Counted from the first letter of the stretch, positions 42,864 to 52,162 are shown. The stretch is 64,000 nt of DNA from Hominiventricola filiformis (GCF_020686965.1 NZ_JAJEPS010000004.1:156380-220379), one strand, 5' to 3'. Notes: generated from the letters alone by a model not told the origin. Made by a program: numbers and translations.

Positions 42864-43010
42864 ATGAGAAAAACTATCGGTTTTGTCATGTTCTGGATCG
42901 GCATCGGCATATTTTTTACTTTGTTTCTGCCATCAGACAACCTCTTTCCCCGCATTCTTCTCTCCGCCGTCTTCATTATCTGCGGTTACCAGTGCTATTT
43001 TTCCTGTTAA
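42864..43010 (+). CDS. 48-residue membrane protein on the plus strand
   Basis: Reads MRKTIGFVMFWIGIGIFFTL, then LPSDNLFPRI, a second hydrophobic helix LLSAVFIICGY and a short tail ending in Cys. Two membrane helices joined by a short polar loop. A GAGGAG site lies 14 bases upstream, rather far. It is the only credible plus-strand protein gene outside the terminal IS remnant. It resembles the small two-helix proteins often annotated as hypothetical in Lachnospiraceae; the function is unknown. Confidence 0.65.
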   Translation: MRKTIGFVMFWIGIGIFFTLFLPSDNLFPRILLSAVFIICGYQCYFSC

Positions 43011-43025
43011 ATTTATTTTGCAAGC

Positions 43026-43053
43026 AAAAAGAGGGCATCGCACTGCGACACCC
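43026..43053 (-). terminator. Terminator of rpmB
   Basis: Stem GGGTGTCGCA / TGCGATGCCC (two wobble pairs) followed by CTCTTTTT on the minus strand, 30 bases after the rpmB stop. Confidence 0.8.
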
Positions 43054-43082
43054 CCTATGCATTCCTATCATATGACAGCCGA

Positions 43083-43271
43083 TTAAGCTCTTTCAACTTT
43101 ACCGGATTTTAAGCAAGAAGTGCATACATACATTTTCTTTGCTCCGCCGTTTACTTTCACTTTTACGGACTTCACATTGGATCTCCACATTTTGTTGGAT
43201 CTTCTATGGGAATGACTCACATTGTTACCAAAGTGAACACTCTTCTCACAAACTGCACATTTAGCCATCAT
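43083..43271 (-). CDS. rpmB: Ribosomal protein L28
   Basis: A 62-residue ribosomal protein. The family signature HSHRRSNKMWRSNVKSVKV is present, and the cysteine pairs CAVC (5-8) and CTSC (56-59) mark a zinc-ribbon form. It starts at ATG after AGGAGG. A single-gene unit with promoter and terminator. Confidence 0.97.
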   Translation of the reverse strand: MMAKCAVCEKSVHFGNNVSHSHRRSNKMWRSNVKSVKVKVNGGAKKMYVCTSCLKSGKVERA

Positions 43272-43320
43272 TGCACCTCCTTAGGGTTATTTGAGTCCCG
43301 GAGACTCACAACTTCTGTTA

Positions 43321-43349
43321 TTCTATCAGAAATATTTCATCTTGGCAAG
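43321..43349 (-). promoter_or_regulatory. Promoter of rpmB
   Basis: Minus-strand TTGCCA (43344-43349), 17-base spacer, TAGAAT (43321-43326). A small hairpin GAGTC..GACTC follows in the leader before the ribosome site. Confidence 0.75.
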
Positions 43350-43395
43350 CAAAATTTTGCATTTTTACATATTTTTTTATTTTGCCCGATTCCGC

Positions 43396-43794
43396 CTATT
43401 TTTCTCCGTCCAGAATGTCATTCACAGCCTTGTCAACTTCAGGGTCTGATTTCTTTCCGGAAGTGAATTTATTGACAAAATCAGGTACCATGTCCAATAC
43501 TTTTGTCACTGCATCCTGATTCTTCACATTGACCAGACGGATATTGCCGTCCTTGATCACCAGCACCGCACTCGGAGAAATCTTGCCGCCCAGTCCGCCT
43601 GCTCCGTTATTTTTTCCCTCTGATGCAGCTGCGCCTGCTCCCACGCCAAAAGAAACATCCACCAGCGGAAGAATAATGGTATCTCCTACCGTAATGGCAT
43701 CTCCCACAACGGTCTTGCTGGAAATAAAATGGTCCATGCCCTGAAACAGGGAAGACACTGTAGATTCAAAGGTATTGTTATTTTTCTCGCTCAT
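43396..43794 (-). CDS. GerW/YtfJ family protein
   Basis: A 132-residue protein of the GerW (YtfJ) family, needed for spore germination in Bacillus but also found in non-sporulating Clostridia. Family features are DAITVGDTIILPLVDVSFGVGAG, a glycine-rich central loop (GAGGLGGKISPSAV) and LVIKDGNIRLVNV. It is 12 bp after the DUF2953 gene, the same pairing seen in sporulating Firmicutes. Presence does not prove that the organism sporulates. Confidence 0.92.
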   Translation of the reverse strand: MSEKNNNTFESTVSSLFQGMDHFISSKTVVGDAITVGDTIILPLVDVSFGVGAGAAASEGKNNGAGGLGGKISPSAVLVIKDGNIRLVNVKNQDAVTKVLDMVPDFVNKFTSGKKSDPEVDKAVNDILDGEK

Positions 43795-43806
43795 AAGAAC
43801 CTCCTG

Positions 43807-44712
43807 TTATTGTTTCCATTCCTGATACATCTGACGCACATCCTGATTTCGCCACAGGCGAAATGCTATCAAACAAAGTACATATATCTGTATCCGCCCC
43901 CTGATATGAAGTTCTCCTTCCAAAATCTCTCTTTCAAAATCCGGATGTATGGAAAACCTTTTCGGATACCACTGATACAGCATGGACAGCAGTCCGGTGC
44001 CAAGGCCGGTCCATGAGGGATCTTCGAATCCGAATGTCACTTTCCCGGCCACTTTACGAGGCCTTGATTTCTTCCACAGAAAACGGGTTTCCTGCAGCAC
44101 AGCCTGCCGCGCGCGGACATGCTCTTTCCGGTTCCAGAATTCCTGAAATTCATTCGTCTTTCTATACAGGCTCCGCACCAAACTTCCAATGTTCTTTATT
44201 TTATCACAGATGTGTCGAAATGTCTCCATGGGATTCCATCGTTTCCGGCGGTGCCGTTCTTTCTTTTCTCTGGATTTTTCCCGAACCGCAGGCAGATCAG
44301 CCGTTTTCTTCTCTTCCTGCTGTTCTTCCCGTTTTACTGCAACTTCAGGTGCTTTTTCCTCTTCCGATTTCTCTGTTTTTTGCATCGGCCTTCCTTTAGG
44401 CTTGTTCTTTTTCCGGCAGTGCTTCTTTTTCCATTCCCGTATCCGATTCAGTGAAATTCCGAAAATGCAGATCTTCTTTTCTGTCTGAAAATCATCTTCG
44501 CTGTTCTCCCACCTGACAAAAAATATGGCAGTCAGAACCCAACACAGCCAGGAAACTCTGCCCTTCAGCTGAAATCTTTCCCTCTTTTCCATATCCAGAC
44601 GATAGCCAACCGGAACAAAAAGGACGATGCACAGCAGAAGAAGGACGAGTCCCAGGATACTAAGAAGAAGGATTCCCAGTATTTTCAGAATTAACAATCC
44701 CACATGCAGCAT
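43807..44712 (-). CDS. DUF2953 family membrane protein
   Basis: A 301-residue protein. The N-terminal 40 residues contain a long hydrophobic segment (LGILLLSILGLVLLLLCIVL), followed by VPVGYRLDMEKRERF, typical of DUF2953. A very basic central region (many Lys/Arg/Glu, roughly 90-165) separates it from the C-terminal conserved part, TFGFEDPSWTGLGTGLLSML. It precedes the GerW-family gene, the usual YtfI-YtfJ arrangement. The molecular role is unknown. Confidence 0.88.
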   Translation of the reverse strand: MLHVGLLILKILGILLLSILGLVLLLLCIVLFVPVGYRLDMEKRERFQLKGRVSWLCWVLTAIFFVRWENSEDDFQTEKKICIFGISLNRIREWKKKHCRKKNKPKGRPMQKTEKSEEEKAPEVAVKREEQQEEKKTADLPAVREKSREKKERHRRKRWNPMETFRHICDKIKNIGSLVRSLYRKTNEFQEFWNRKEHVRARQAVLQETRFLWKKSRPRKVAGKVTFGFEDPSWTGLGTGLLSMLYQWYPKRFSIHPDFEREILEGELHIRGRIQIYVLCLIAFRLWRNQDVRQMYQEWKQ

Positions 44713-44730
44713 GCTATCAGTACCCCTTCA

Positions 44731-45057
44731 TCAGTCTTCAAAATCTTCCTCTCGGAAAAAGGATGACACATCAAATTTCCCGGTCTTTTCATACATTTCC
44801 AGAATCATGTCCGATACCAGCCGAAGCGCTTCCTGTTTTCCCTCAGCCACTCCTACAATCTTCTGGCACTGTCGGGAAGCAAACAGCTTCTCTGAAAGCA
44901 GTGCATTATGGAAAATATCCAGCAGATTGCCGGGTGTGGACGCCAGCGTAATATAATATACACCTGCCATCCGCCTGTTCGCAAAAGCTTTTTTCCGGAT
45001 TATCTCAATATGCGCAGCGGCATTCGGGCCAAGATATAAGTTTTTATACCAGCGGAT
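44731..45057 (-). CDS. Conserved small protein of unknown function, possible ATC start
   Basis: A soluble protein of about 108 residues, beginning (M)RWYKNLYLGPNAAAHIE and containing YYITLASTPGNLLDIFHNALL. An ATG at 45102 is in frame but falls inside the previous gene's terminator hairpin. The best ribosome site, AAAGGAGGTG, points eight bases downstream to an ATC codon (45055-45057); a GTG overlaps the site itself. The start is therefore marked at the ATC but is uncertain. It is followed by DUF2953 and GerW genes. Family not recognised. Confidence 0.72.
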   Translation of the reverse strand: MRWYKNLYLGPNAAAHIEIIRKKAFANRRMAGVYYITLASTPGNLLDIFHNALLSEKLFASRQCQKIVGVAEGKQEALRLVSDMILEMYEKTGKFDVSSFFREEDFED

Positions 45058-45077
45058 AACCGCCACCTCCTTTTTTG

Positions 45078-45106
45078 AAAAAGAGGCTGTCGTCTCCAAC
45101 AACCTC
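45078..45106 (-). terminator. Terminator after the Nudix gene
   Basis: Stem GAGGTTGT / ACAGCCTC (one wobble), eight-base loop, followed by TTTTT on the minus strand, just after the Nudix stop. It closes the ruvA-to-Nudix gene block. Confidence 0.85.
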
Positions 45107-45112
45107 TCCTCT

Positions 45113-45559
45113 CTACCTGTGGTTTTTCCAAAGATTATTTTTCTTCAGTTCCATATACTCATTATACGCTTTTTCCAGAATCTGCTTCTCATTTGGAAAT
45201 TTCAGCAGATGGTATGCTTCATGAAACTTGTAATATCCGGAATCCATAAAATACTCTTCACGTTGTGGCTTACTGTAGTAACTGTCTGACATCATCAGAT
45301 ACCAGTGGACGTCTTTTGAAATCACATCCTCCGGCACAGTAAAGGTATACTGGCTTTTACCCACATACTTGATAATCTGAGCATCCACGCCAGTCTCCTC
45401 ACGCACCTCCCTGGTCGCAGTCTGCGGGTACTCTTCTCCCTGCTCTACAGTTCCCTTCGGCAATACCCATCCTTCGTATTTGTTCTTGTAATTTTTATAC
45501 AGAAGAAGGATCTTGCCCCGAAAAATCACCACACCGCCACAGCTCGTTGCTTCAATCAC
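45113..45559 (-). CDS. Nudix hydrolase
   Basis: A 148-residue Nudix protein. The box is LPKGTVEQGEEYPQTATREV followed by REETGV, at about 34-59. The start is GTG (MIEATSCGG), seven bases after AGGAGG; the earlier in-frame GTG overlaps that site. The N-terminal SCGGVVIFRGKILLLYKNYKN and the helical tail resemble diadenosine-polyphosphate hydrolase-like members. The substrate is uncertain. It follows the penicillin-binding protein gene. Confidence 0.9.
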   Translation of the reverse strand: MIEATSCGGVVIFRGKILLLYKNYKNKYEGWVLPKGTVEQGEEYPQTATREVREETGVDAQIIKYVGKSQYTFTVPEDVISKDVHWYLMMSDSYYSKPQREEYFMDSGYYKFHEAYHLLKFPNEKQILEKAYNEYMELKKNNLWKNHR

Positions 45560-45643
45560 TGCAATTCCTCCTGTCACCTGGTGTGCTTTTCAAAACTGCA
45601 TTTAGCATACCATTTTTTCAATCGGTTGACAAGGCTAACTCCT

Positions 45644-47083
45644 CTATTTCCCGAAATACGCGTCAAATATTTTTCCGGCAATGGGCACTGCATATTCGCT
45701 TCCGGATCCTGCCCCTTCCACAATCACTGCTACGGCCAGTTTCCGCTCTCCGTCGGTCGCATAGCCGGTAAACCATGCATGGCTTTTCTTCTTGTCACTG
45801 GAGTACTCAGCGGTTCCGGTCTTTCCGCTGGCCTCATAGATACTACTCTTCAGTGCGGATGCCGTGCCATCCTCCACAACCGTCCGCAGGAACAGCTGCA
45901 AAAGTTCCGCCTCCTCCTGTGTCATGATACTTCCATATGTTTCTTCCGGATACCGCTCCACCAGCGTACCGGTATAGCTCTCTGTCCGTTCAAGGAAACG
46001 GGGCTTCATCAGCACACCATCATTGGCAATGGCCGACATCAGCATTGCCATGTGTATAGGCGTCACAAGCGTATTTCCCTGACCGATAGCCGTCATCATT
46101 TTCAGCACATCCGGGTCGGATTCTTCCAGTGAAAACGAGCTCTTACTGTACGGAAAATCAAGCGGAAGTTCTTTGTTAAAGAGAAGCTGATCTGCCAGAG
46201 ACTCGAATGCAGATATGTCAAGATTCCGTCCAATCTCCGCAAACGCACCGTTACAGGACTTGTCAAATGCCTTTGTGAGATTCAGTTCTCCGTGCTTCTT
46301 TCCTTTATAACAGCTGATGGAAGTATCTCCCGTTGTCACTTTTCCTTTGCAGTCAAAAGAAAAACCACCGGTCTCATATTGATGCTCGCGGAGATATTCA
46401 AGAAGGGTCACCGTCTTAAATACCGACCCCGGCGGATAAAGTCCCTGGGTCGCCCGGTTCAGAAGAACACCGTCATCTGAATTGCTGAATTCATCCCATC
46501 TGGCTGCAATCTCCGCCGGATCATAGTCCGGTTTGGACACCAGCGCCAGCACATTTCCTGTAGATGGCTCAATCACCACCACTGCGCCGTTTTTCGTGCT
46601 CAGCGCATCATGGGCAGCTGTCTGAATATCCACATTCAATGTAGTCACCAGACTGTCCCCAATATTTTTCTTTTCTTTTAATTCATTGATAAAACGTTCA
46701 ATAAAGTAGGCGTTTGACCGGGTCAATTGAAAATTTCCAAGGCTCTCAATTCCTGTTTTTCCATAATCTGAGTATCCAAGTACATGAGAGAAAGTACAGC
46801 CAAACGGGTATTCCCTCTTTTCCGTTCCGTCCTTGTTTACCTTCGTGGAAGCCAGAATCTGACCGTCTGAAGACAGGATATTTCCACGGATCACCTGGTT
46901 TTCCATTGCCTCAATCCGGGCATTATATGGATTATTGATCACATCCCGGCTTTCAAAGGCCTGAAAATATACCAGATATCCTGCCAACAATGCAAAAAGT
47001 GTGGTAAACAGTACTAAAACATTCGTATATTCCCGGCTGCTATTTTTCTTTTTTGGCTTTTTCTTTGTTGTCTTTACTGTCAT
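45644..47083 (-). CDS. Penicillin-binding protein 2 (class B transpeptidase)
   Basis: A 479-residue cell-wall transpeptidase of the PbpA type. A basic N-terminus (TTKKKPKKKNSS) and one membrane helix (VLVLFTTLFALLAGYLVYF) precede a short dimerisation domain. The transpeptidase motifs are SVFK (in GSVFKTVTL), SCN (DKSCNGAF) and KTGTAEY. The start MTVKTTKKKP lies six bases after GAGGTGG and inside the 3' end of ftsW (44-bp overlap). It forms the SEDS/PBP pair with the adjacent ftsW-type gene. Confidence 0.94.
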   Translation of the reverse strand: MTVKTTKKKPKKKNSSREYTNVLVLFTTLFALLAGYLVYFQAFESRDVINNPYNARIEAMENQVIRGNILSSDGQILASTKVNKDGTEKREYPFGCTFSHVLGYSDYGKTGIESLGNFQLTRSNAYFIERFINELKEKKNIGDSLVTTLNVDIQTAAHDALSTKNGAVVVIEPSTGNVLALVSKPDYDPAEIAARWDEFSNSDDGVLLNRATQGLYPPGSVFKTVTLLEYLREHQYETGGFSFDCKGKVTTGDTSISCYKGKKHGELNLTKAFDKSCNGAFAEIGRNLDISAFESLADQLLFNKELPLDFPYSKSSFSLEESDPDVLKMMTAIGQGNTLVTPIHMAMLMSAIANDGVLMKPRFLERTESYTGTLVERYPEETYGSIMTQEEAELLQLFLRTVVEDGTASALKSSIYEASGKTGTAEYSSDKKKSHAWFTGYATDGERKLAVAVIVEGAGSGSEYAVPIAGKIFDAYFGK

Positions 47084-48389
47084 TTTCCACCACCTCATCC
47101 CCTCGTTTCAGATACATTCCCTGAATAATTGCCCACATCATAAAAGAAGTCAGAAGAGAACTTCCTCCATAACTGATAAACGGCAACGTCACTCCTGTGG
47201 ACGGGATAAATTTTACTGCACCGCCTATAGAGAGAAATACCTGGAACATCAAAACTGTACCAAGTCCCAGTGCAACCAGCTTATAATAACTGTCCTGCAG
47301 GCAGACTGCAATATTGATAATCATATAAAAACAGCTGATATATACAAAAATCAGCAGCACGGCAAACAGGACGCCCAGTTCCTCAGATATGGCAGAAAAT
47401 ATGAAATCTTCCTCCACAACCGGAATTTTGTATGGCATTCCCTGCCCGATACCGGATCCGAACCAGCCCCCGGTTCCTATGGCAAACAATGACTGCGTAA
47501 TCTGATATCCTTCATTTTCAATGACGGAAAACGGATCACTCCAGGCAAGCACTCTGGCTCTGACATGAGCAAAAATCCCGCATGCCGCCCAGGCAGCCGC
47601 ACTTCCCGCAATCAGCCCCGCAAAAAAATACAGTATTTTTCCGGTTGCCACATAAAGCATCACCAGATAGGTAACGAAGAAGATCAGCGCACCGCCCAGA
47701 TCTTTGGAACCGACCAGTACCAGTACATAGGCAGCAGCTATGCCCGTTGTGACCGCCACACGCTTCAGGCTATGGTCCTCTTTCAGCATTCCCGCCGTAA
47801 AGAATACAAACAGTATTTTTACAAATTCTGACGGCTGAAATGTAATTCCATGAATGGTGATGGCAAGTTTTGCACCAAAGCTCAACGAACCAAGCACCAG
47901 TACAGCCACAAGCAAAAAGAACCCCACCGCTCCGTAAATCCAGTACAGATCTCTTAATTTTCCTGCTTTCCGTATGATCCACGGGATCAGAAACGTAAGT
48001 CCCATGGCAAGAATTGCCACCTCCAGCTGCCGTTCTGCCTTTTCCGATGACAGTCGCGCCAGCATCAGAAGTCCTACGCTCAGAAGGAGCAGCAGATTAT
48101 GATTCAGAGTCTTGTCTGCTTTCGGATAGATCAGATGATGCAGAATTAAAAACAGAGAAAACAATCCCAGCTGCACTGCGTAAAATGTGATCAGGCTTTC
48201 GCCCTTCGTATTCAGATAAAGCACCAGATTTCCCAGAAAATGCATCCCGAAAAACAGGATATTCTGCTGCCACAGAGCCGCTTCTCTTTCTTCTTCGGAT
48301 TTACCCGCCATGCGGAATCCCAGCAGCGTATAGATTGCCAGAAAAAGAATCAATGCATATTTTGTCAAACCCGTAACTACATTTACCAT
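47040..48389 (-). CDS. SEDS glycosyltransferase (FtsW/RodA/SpoVE family)
   Basis: A 449-residue polytopic membrane protein, about ten helices, that polymerises lipid II. Family signatures are QPSEFVKILFVFFTAGML in the first half, GSKDLGGALIFFVTYLVML in the middle, and STGVTLPFISYGGSSLLTSF near the C-terminus. The basic tail (KDNKEKAKKEK) overlaps the pbp gene. Whether it acts in division or elongation cannot be told from sequence alone; the neighbour zapA suggests division. Confidence 0.93.
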   Translation of the reverse strand: MVNVVTGLTKYALILFLAIYTLLGFRMAGKSEEEREAALWQQNILFFGMHFLGNLVLYLNTKGESLITFYAVQLGLFSLFLILHHLIYPKADKTLNHNLLLLLSVGLLMLARLSSEKAERQLEVAILAMGLTFLIPWIIRKAGKLRDLYWIYGAVGFFLLVAVLVLGSLSFGAKLAITIHGITFQPSEFVKILFVFFTAGMLKEDHSLKRVAVTTGIAAAYVLVLVGSKDLGGALIFFVTYLVMLYVATGKILYFFAGLIAGSAAAWAACGIFAHVRARVLAWSDPFSVIENEGYQITQSLFAIGTGGWFGSGIGQGMPYKIPVVEEDFIFSAISEELGVLFAVLLIFVYISCFYMIINIAVCLQDSYYKLVALGLGTVLMFQVFLSIGGAVKFIPSTGVTLPFISYGGSSLLTSFMMWAIIQGMYLKRGDEVVENDSKDNKEKAKKEK

Positions 48390-48391
48390 TG

Positions 48392-50590
48392 TTACTCTAC
48401 GCCCCGTTTAAAATGTCCTCTTGTGAATTCGCCCTTTTCCGGCTGTCCGTTCAGACAGCTACAAAGGATTCTGGATGTCTCCCTGCCGTTTTCTGTCGTA
48501 AACATCAGCCGGTATGCCCCAGCATGCAGTGCTTCCAGCTCTTCTTTCCGATCCAGAAGATAGAGAGGCTGGCTGTTATAGATCACATTATAACAGTCCC
48601 TGCAATAATTTTTCACTGGAAATACCTTCCGGTACCGGTCTTTCAGACTCCACTGTTCCGGCACACCTTTGCAGCGGTTCAGCGTCTTATGAATACATCC
48701 TGCTGTTACCATCATGGGATAACGTCCATAGATCAGCTGAATACTGTCTGCCGCCGAGATTTCTTTCAGTTCTCTGGCATTCAGTTCCAACGGATTCGTC
48801 TGCCAGACAGTTCCGGCATCTCTCCAGTATTCTCTGCTCCGTTTATTAAAGGTATAGACATTATGATCGGTTATCATCCCTTTCAGCAAGTCATTTTCCT
48901 TCAAAAATGTATATTCTTCCAGATTCCGGATCACATATCCGTCTGTATCAAGTTCTTTCCAGAAATTCAGTCTCTTCTCGTAGCGTTCTCTGGTCTTTTC
49001 CCTGAATACAACAGGCAGCATCACATATGCTTTCATTCCTTCTGCATGAATCTGCCTGATGTCCTGCTCCAGATGGTCTTCCAGCGTCTCTGCTTCAAGA
49101 TAAACCGCTTCCATACCAGATTCTTTACCGTCTTCCTGCACATAAGATAATACACTTTCCAGCTGTTCCTCTGTCTCCACAGAAACATGCAGTACCGTCT
49201 TCTTCCATGCCTTTTCCTTTATTGTTGTGTTTCCTTCTTCTGGAAGTTCAACGGGTATCGGACGAAAGAAAGATTCCAATAATGCTTTCCGGATTGCTTC
49301 CAGTGCTTCCCGTCTCAGATTATTCAGAGCCCCTACCGGGACAAACAGATTGCCTTCCAGATGAATCTCCAGATGCTCCCATTCAAATGAGGTATTGCCC
49401 GTTTTCCTCAGCTGCTTTGCAAACTGTGCCTCTTCCATGGGACGGTTCTGTGCTTTCTGCGGAACCTCTCCTTCTACCCGGACAGAAATTTCCGGATGTT
49501 TCTCCGCGGTCAGTACCAGCGACATGGGCTTTCCTTCACAGGCAGACAGACATCCGTTGATCCGCACTTTCTGCTCCGTCTCCACATACTCTTTATGAAT
49601 CCGCACAATCAACTCCTCATAGGCACGTTTTTCCTGTTCAGAAGCCTCCGCATTCTTCAGAGCCATCATATTTTTTCCGTTATGCTGTCTATAATAACCT
49701 TCCGAAAATCCATCTCTGTTGAACAGAAGAAGCAGTTCTCTTCGATCCGCCTCTGCTACCTTATAATTCTCCTCTCCATATTGCAGGTACTGGTCCACAT
49801 ATTTTCTGTAAATCCGTACTACCCCGGCAGTATATTCCGGCCGTTTCATACGGCCTTCAATCTTCAGCGAATAGACACCAGCTTTCGCAATCTCCGGAAT
49901 CAGATCCAGAGCACAGATATCCTTCGGGCTTAAAAGTGTCTGTTCTCCAGTCAGGTTCTTTCCTTTTTCATCCACTGCTGAATACGCCAGACGGCACGGC
50001 TGCGCACAGCGCCCCCGGTTTCCGCTTCTTCCTCCCAGTATACTGCTGAACAGGCACTGGCCCGAATAGCAGTAACAAAGAGCTCCATGGACAAAGGTTT
50101 CCAGTTCCATGCCGGTCTCCCGACTGATCACTGCAATCTCATTCAGTGACAGTTCCCGGGAAAGGACTGCACGCTCTGCGCCCAGTTCTTTCAGCACTTT
50201 CACTCCTCCGACTCCATTCAGCGTCATCTGTGTACTGGCATGCACCGGAAGATCCGGAAACCACTCTCTGACTGCCTTCAGCACTCCCATATCCTGCACC
50301 AGCACCGCATCCAGTCCATGCTCATAACACGGAAGCAGATAATCGTAGAGTTCCTGCTCCAGTTCTCTTGTTTTCAGCAGTGTATTTACCGTCAGATACA
50401 ATCTGACTCCATGCAGATGTGCGTAATCAATGGCAGCCAGAAGATTCTCCCCTTCCGGATTCTGGGCATAAGCCCTGGCACCAAAGCGGCTGCCACCCAT
50501 ATAGACTGCATCTGCGCCCGCGTTGACTGCCGCCCGCAGGCTTTCAAATGAACCGGCCGGAGCCAGTACCTCCAGTTTTTTTTCCCTCAT
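48392..50590 (-). CDS. U32 family peptidase with DUF3656 region
   Basis: A 732-residue protein. The N-terminal U32 domain shows EVLAPAGSFESLRAAVNAGADAVY at the start, VHASTQMTLNG, and ETFVHGALCYCYSGQCLFSS with the peptidase-U32 signature cysteines, then GNRGRCAQPCRL. The remaining ~450 residues include the DUF3656 collagenase-associated region and a Cys-containing tail (NYCRDCYNV). Members act as collagenases or in RNA hydroxylation (RlhA/TrhP); the present role is undetermined. It is 68 bp after zapA, the conserved zapA-U32 neighbourhood. Confidence 0.9.
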   Translation of the reverse strand: MREKKLEVLAPAGSFESLRAAVNAGADAVYMGGSRFGARAYAQNPEGENLLAAIDYAHLHGVRLYLTVNTLLKTRELEQELYDYLLPCYEHGLDAVLVQDMGVLKAVREWFPDLPVHASTQMTLNGVGGVKVLKELGAERAVLSRELSLNEIAVISRETGMELETFVHGALCYCYSGQCLFSSILGGRSGNRGRCAQPCRLAYSAVDEKGKNLTGEQTLLSPKDICALDLIPEIAKAGVYSLKIEGRMKRPEYTAGVVRIYRKYVDQYLQYGEENYKVAEADRRELLLLFNRDGFSEGYYRQHNGKNMMALKNAEASEQEKRAYEELIVRIHKEYVETEQKVRINGCLSACEGKPMSLVLTAEKHPEISVRVEGEVPQKAQNRPMEEAQFAKQLRKTGNTSFEWEHLEIHLEGNLFVPVGALNNLRREALEAIRKALLESFFRPIPVELPEEGNTTIKEKAWKKTVLHVSVETEEQLESVLSYVQEDGKESGMEAVYLEAETLEDHLEQDIRQIHAEGMKAYVMLPVVFREKTRERYEKRLNFWKELDTDGYVIRNLEEYTFLKENDLLKGMITDHNVYTFNKRSREYWRDAGTVWQTNPLELNARELKEISAADSIQLIYGRYPMMVTAGCIHKTLNRCKGVPEQWSLKDRYRKVFPVKNYCRDCYNVIYNSQPLYLLDRKEELEALHAGAYRLMFTTENGRETSRILCSCLNGQPEKGEFTRGHFKRGVE

Positions 50591-50658
50591 ATGGTTTCCT
50601 TTCGTAAAAGAAGCCAGCTCTCTCGGGCTGGCCTTACATTCATGGATATCGTTGTCAA

Positions 50659-51087
50659 TTATAACTTCTGTTCCGGTCTGTGGATCTTCCGTCCTGCAGC
50701 GGACTGGGAAAGCCTTGCCTTCATTTTCTGTTCTTCAGCAAGCTCCGTCTCCAGTTCGTGGATTCGCTTCGTCAGCTTCTCCTGCTCCAGCTTCGCGTCG
50801 ATCAGATCATGCTTCAGACCATAAATCTCCTTATCGCGGTTCTCCAGTTCCCGTTCCAGCTGTTCTTTCGCATCATTGGCCTTGAAATATTCATCCGCCA
50901 GATTCATATTCTTCAGAAGCTGCTTTTCTTCCGATCCCAGCCGGCGGTATCCGTCCATTGCGGTCACCTTTTCTTCCATCTCATTTAAGTATGCCGCAAC
51001 TTTCTGAAGGTATGCAGTACTTTCGTAACCGCTGATCACATAGATTTTCCCATTAATCAGCACTTCTGCTGTATTCTTCTTTGCCAT
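50659..51087 (-). CDS. zapA: Cell division protein ZapA
   Basis: A 142-residue protein. The N-terminal ~90 residues match ZapA (NTAEVLINGKIYVISGYESTAYLQKVAAYLNEMEEKV), which cross-links FtsZ filaments. The C-terminal ~50 residues are a coiled coil (LERELENRDKEIYGLKHDL). The gene lies between ruvB and the U32 peptidase. Confidence 0.9.
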   Translation of the reverse strand: MAKKNTAEVLINGKIYVISGYESTAYLQKVAAYLNEMEEKVTAMDGYRRLGSEEKQLLKNMNLADEYFKANDAKEQLERELENRDKEIYGLKHDLIDAKLEQEKLTKRIHELETELAEEQKMKARLSQSAAGRKIHRPEQKL

Positions 51088-51135
51088 ATAGTACCAGCAC
51101 CTCCAAAACGGTTTGTTACTTACTAGTATACCGAT

Positions 51136-52137
51136 TTATTTCGGAAAAGCAATCCCCAAATGTTCATATGCCAGCTCTGTCGCCATTCTTCCCCGGGATG
51201 TCCTGTTCAGGAAACCATTCTGTAAAAGATACGGCTCATAGACGTCTTCCAGTGTACCGGCATCCTCGCCAAGAGATGCTGCCAGTGTATCAAGTCCCAC
51301 TGGACCTCCTGCGAATTTCTCTATGATCGTGCGCAGAATCAGGCGGTCTGACTGATCCAGACCGTGACGATCCACTTCCAGAAGATCCAATGCAAACACC
51401 GCTACTTTCTCTGTGATCTTTCCGTCATATTTTACCTGGGCAAAATCACGTACTCTCTTTAACAATCGGTTTGCCAGACGAGGCGTTCCTCTCGAGCGTC
51501 TTGCCAGTTCTACCGCACCGTTCCGATCAATCTCCACATGCAGTACTTCCGCAGAACGTAAGATAATCGTCGTCAGCTCCTGTACCGTATAATATTCCAG
51601 ATGATGAACCACACCAAATCTGTCCCTTAACGGTGCTGTCAGAAGACCAGCCCTTGTAGTTGCCCCTACCAGGGTGAATTTCGGAAGATCCAGACGAATA
51701 CTTCTGGCGGATGCTCCCTTTCCAATCATAATATCAATGGCATAATCTTCCATGGCCGGATAAAGAACTTCCTCAACCTGACGGTTCAGACGGTGAATCT
51801 CATCCACAAAAAGCACATCTCCCTCCTGCAGATTGTTGAGGATTGCCGCCATCTCACCCGGTTTTTCAATAGCCGGACCGCTGGTTACCTTCATGTGCGT
51901 TCCCATCTCATTGGCAATAATTCCCGCAAGCGTCGTCTTACCAAGTCCGGGAGGACCGTAAAACAACACATGATCCAGTGCCTCTCCTCTGGACTTTGCC
52001 GCTTCTATGTAAATCTTCAGAGTACTTTTGGCCCGTTCCTGCCCGATGTACTCACTCAGATGCTGCGGACGTAAGGTTCCTTCTATTCGGATATCCTCTT
52101 CTGATTCCTCTGTTGTGATAATTCTGCGATTATTCAT
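51136..52137 (-). CDS. ruvB: Holliday junction branch-migration helicase RuvB
   Basis: A 333-residue AAA+ motor that drives branch migration with RuvA. Walker A is GPPGLGKT (61-68), Walker B is VLFVDEIHRLNRQVEE, sensor I is VGATTRAGLLTAPLRDRFG, and the C-terminal winged helix carries the family tail TSRGRMATELAYEHLG. It is 25 bp after ruvA and shares its promoter. Confidence 0.98.
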   Translation of the reverse strand: MNNRRIITTEESEEDIRIEGTLRPQHLSEYIGQERAKSTLKIYIEAAKSRGEALDHVLFYGPPGLGKTTLAGIIANEMGTHMKVTSGPAIEKPGEMAAILNNLQEGDVLFVDEIHRLNRQVEEVLYPAMEDYAIDIMIGKGASARSIRLDLPKFTLVGATTRAGLLTAPLRDRFGVVHHLEYYTVQELTTIILRSAEVLHVEIDRNGAVELARRSRGTPRLANRLLKRVRDFAQVKYDGKITEKVAVFALDLLEVDRHGLDQSDRLILRTIIEKFAGGPVGLDTLAASLGEDAGTLEDVYEPYLLQNGFLNRTSRGRMATELAYEHLGIAFPK

Positions 52138-52162
52138 CCCTTTTGCTACCGCCTTGTTTCTT

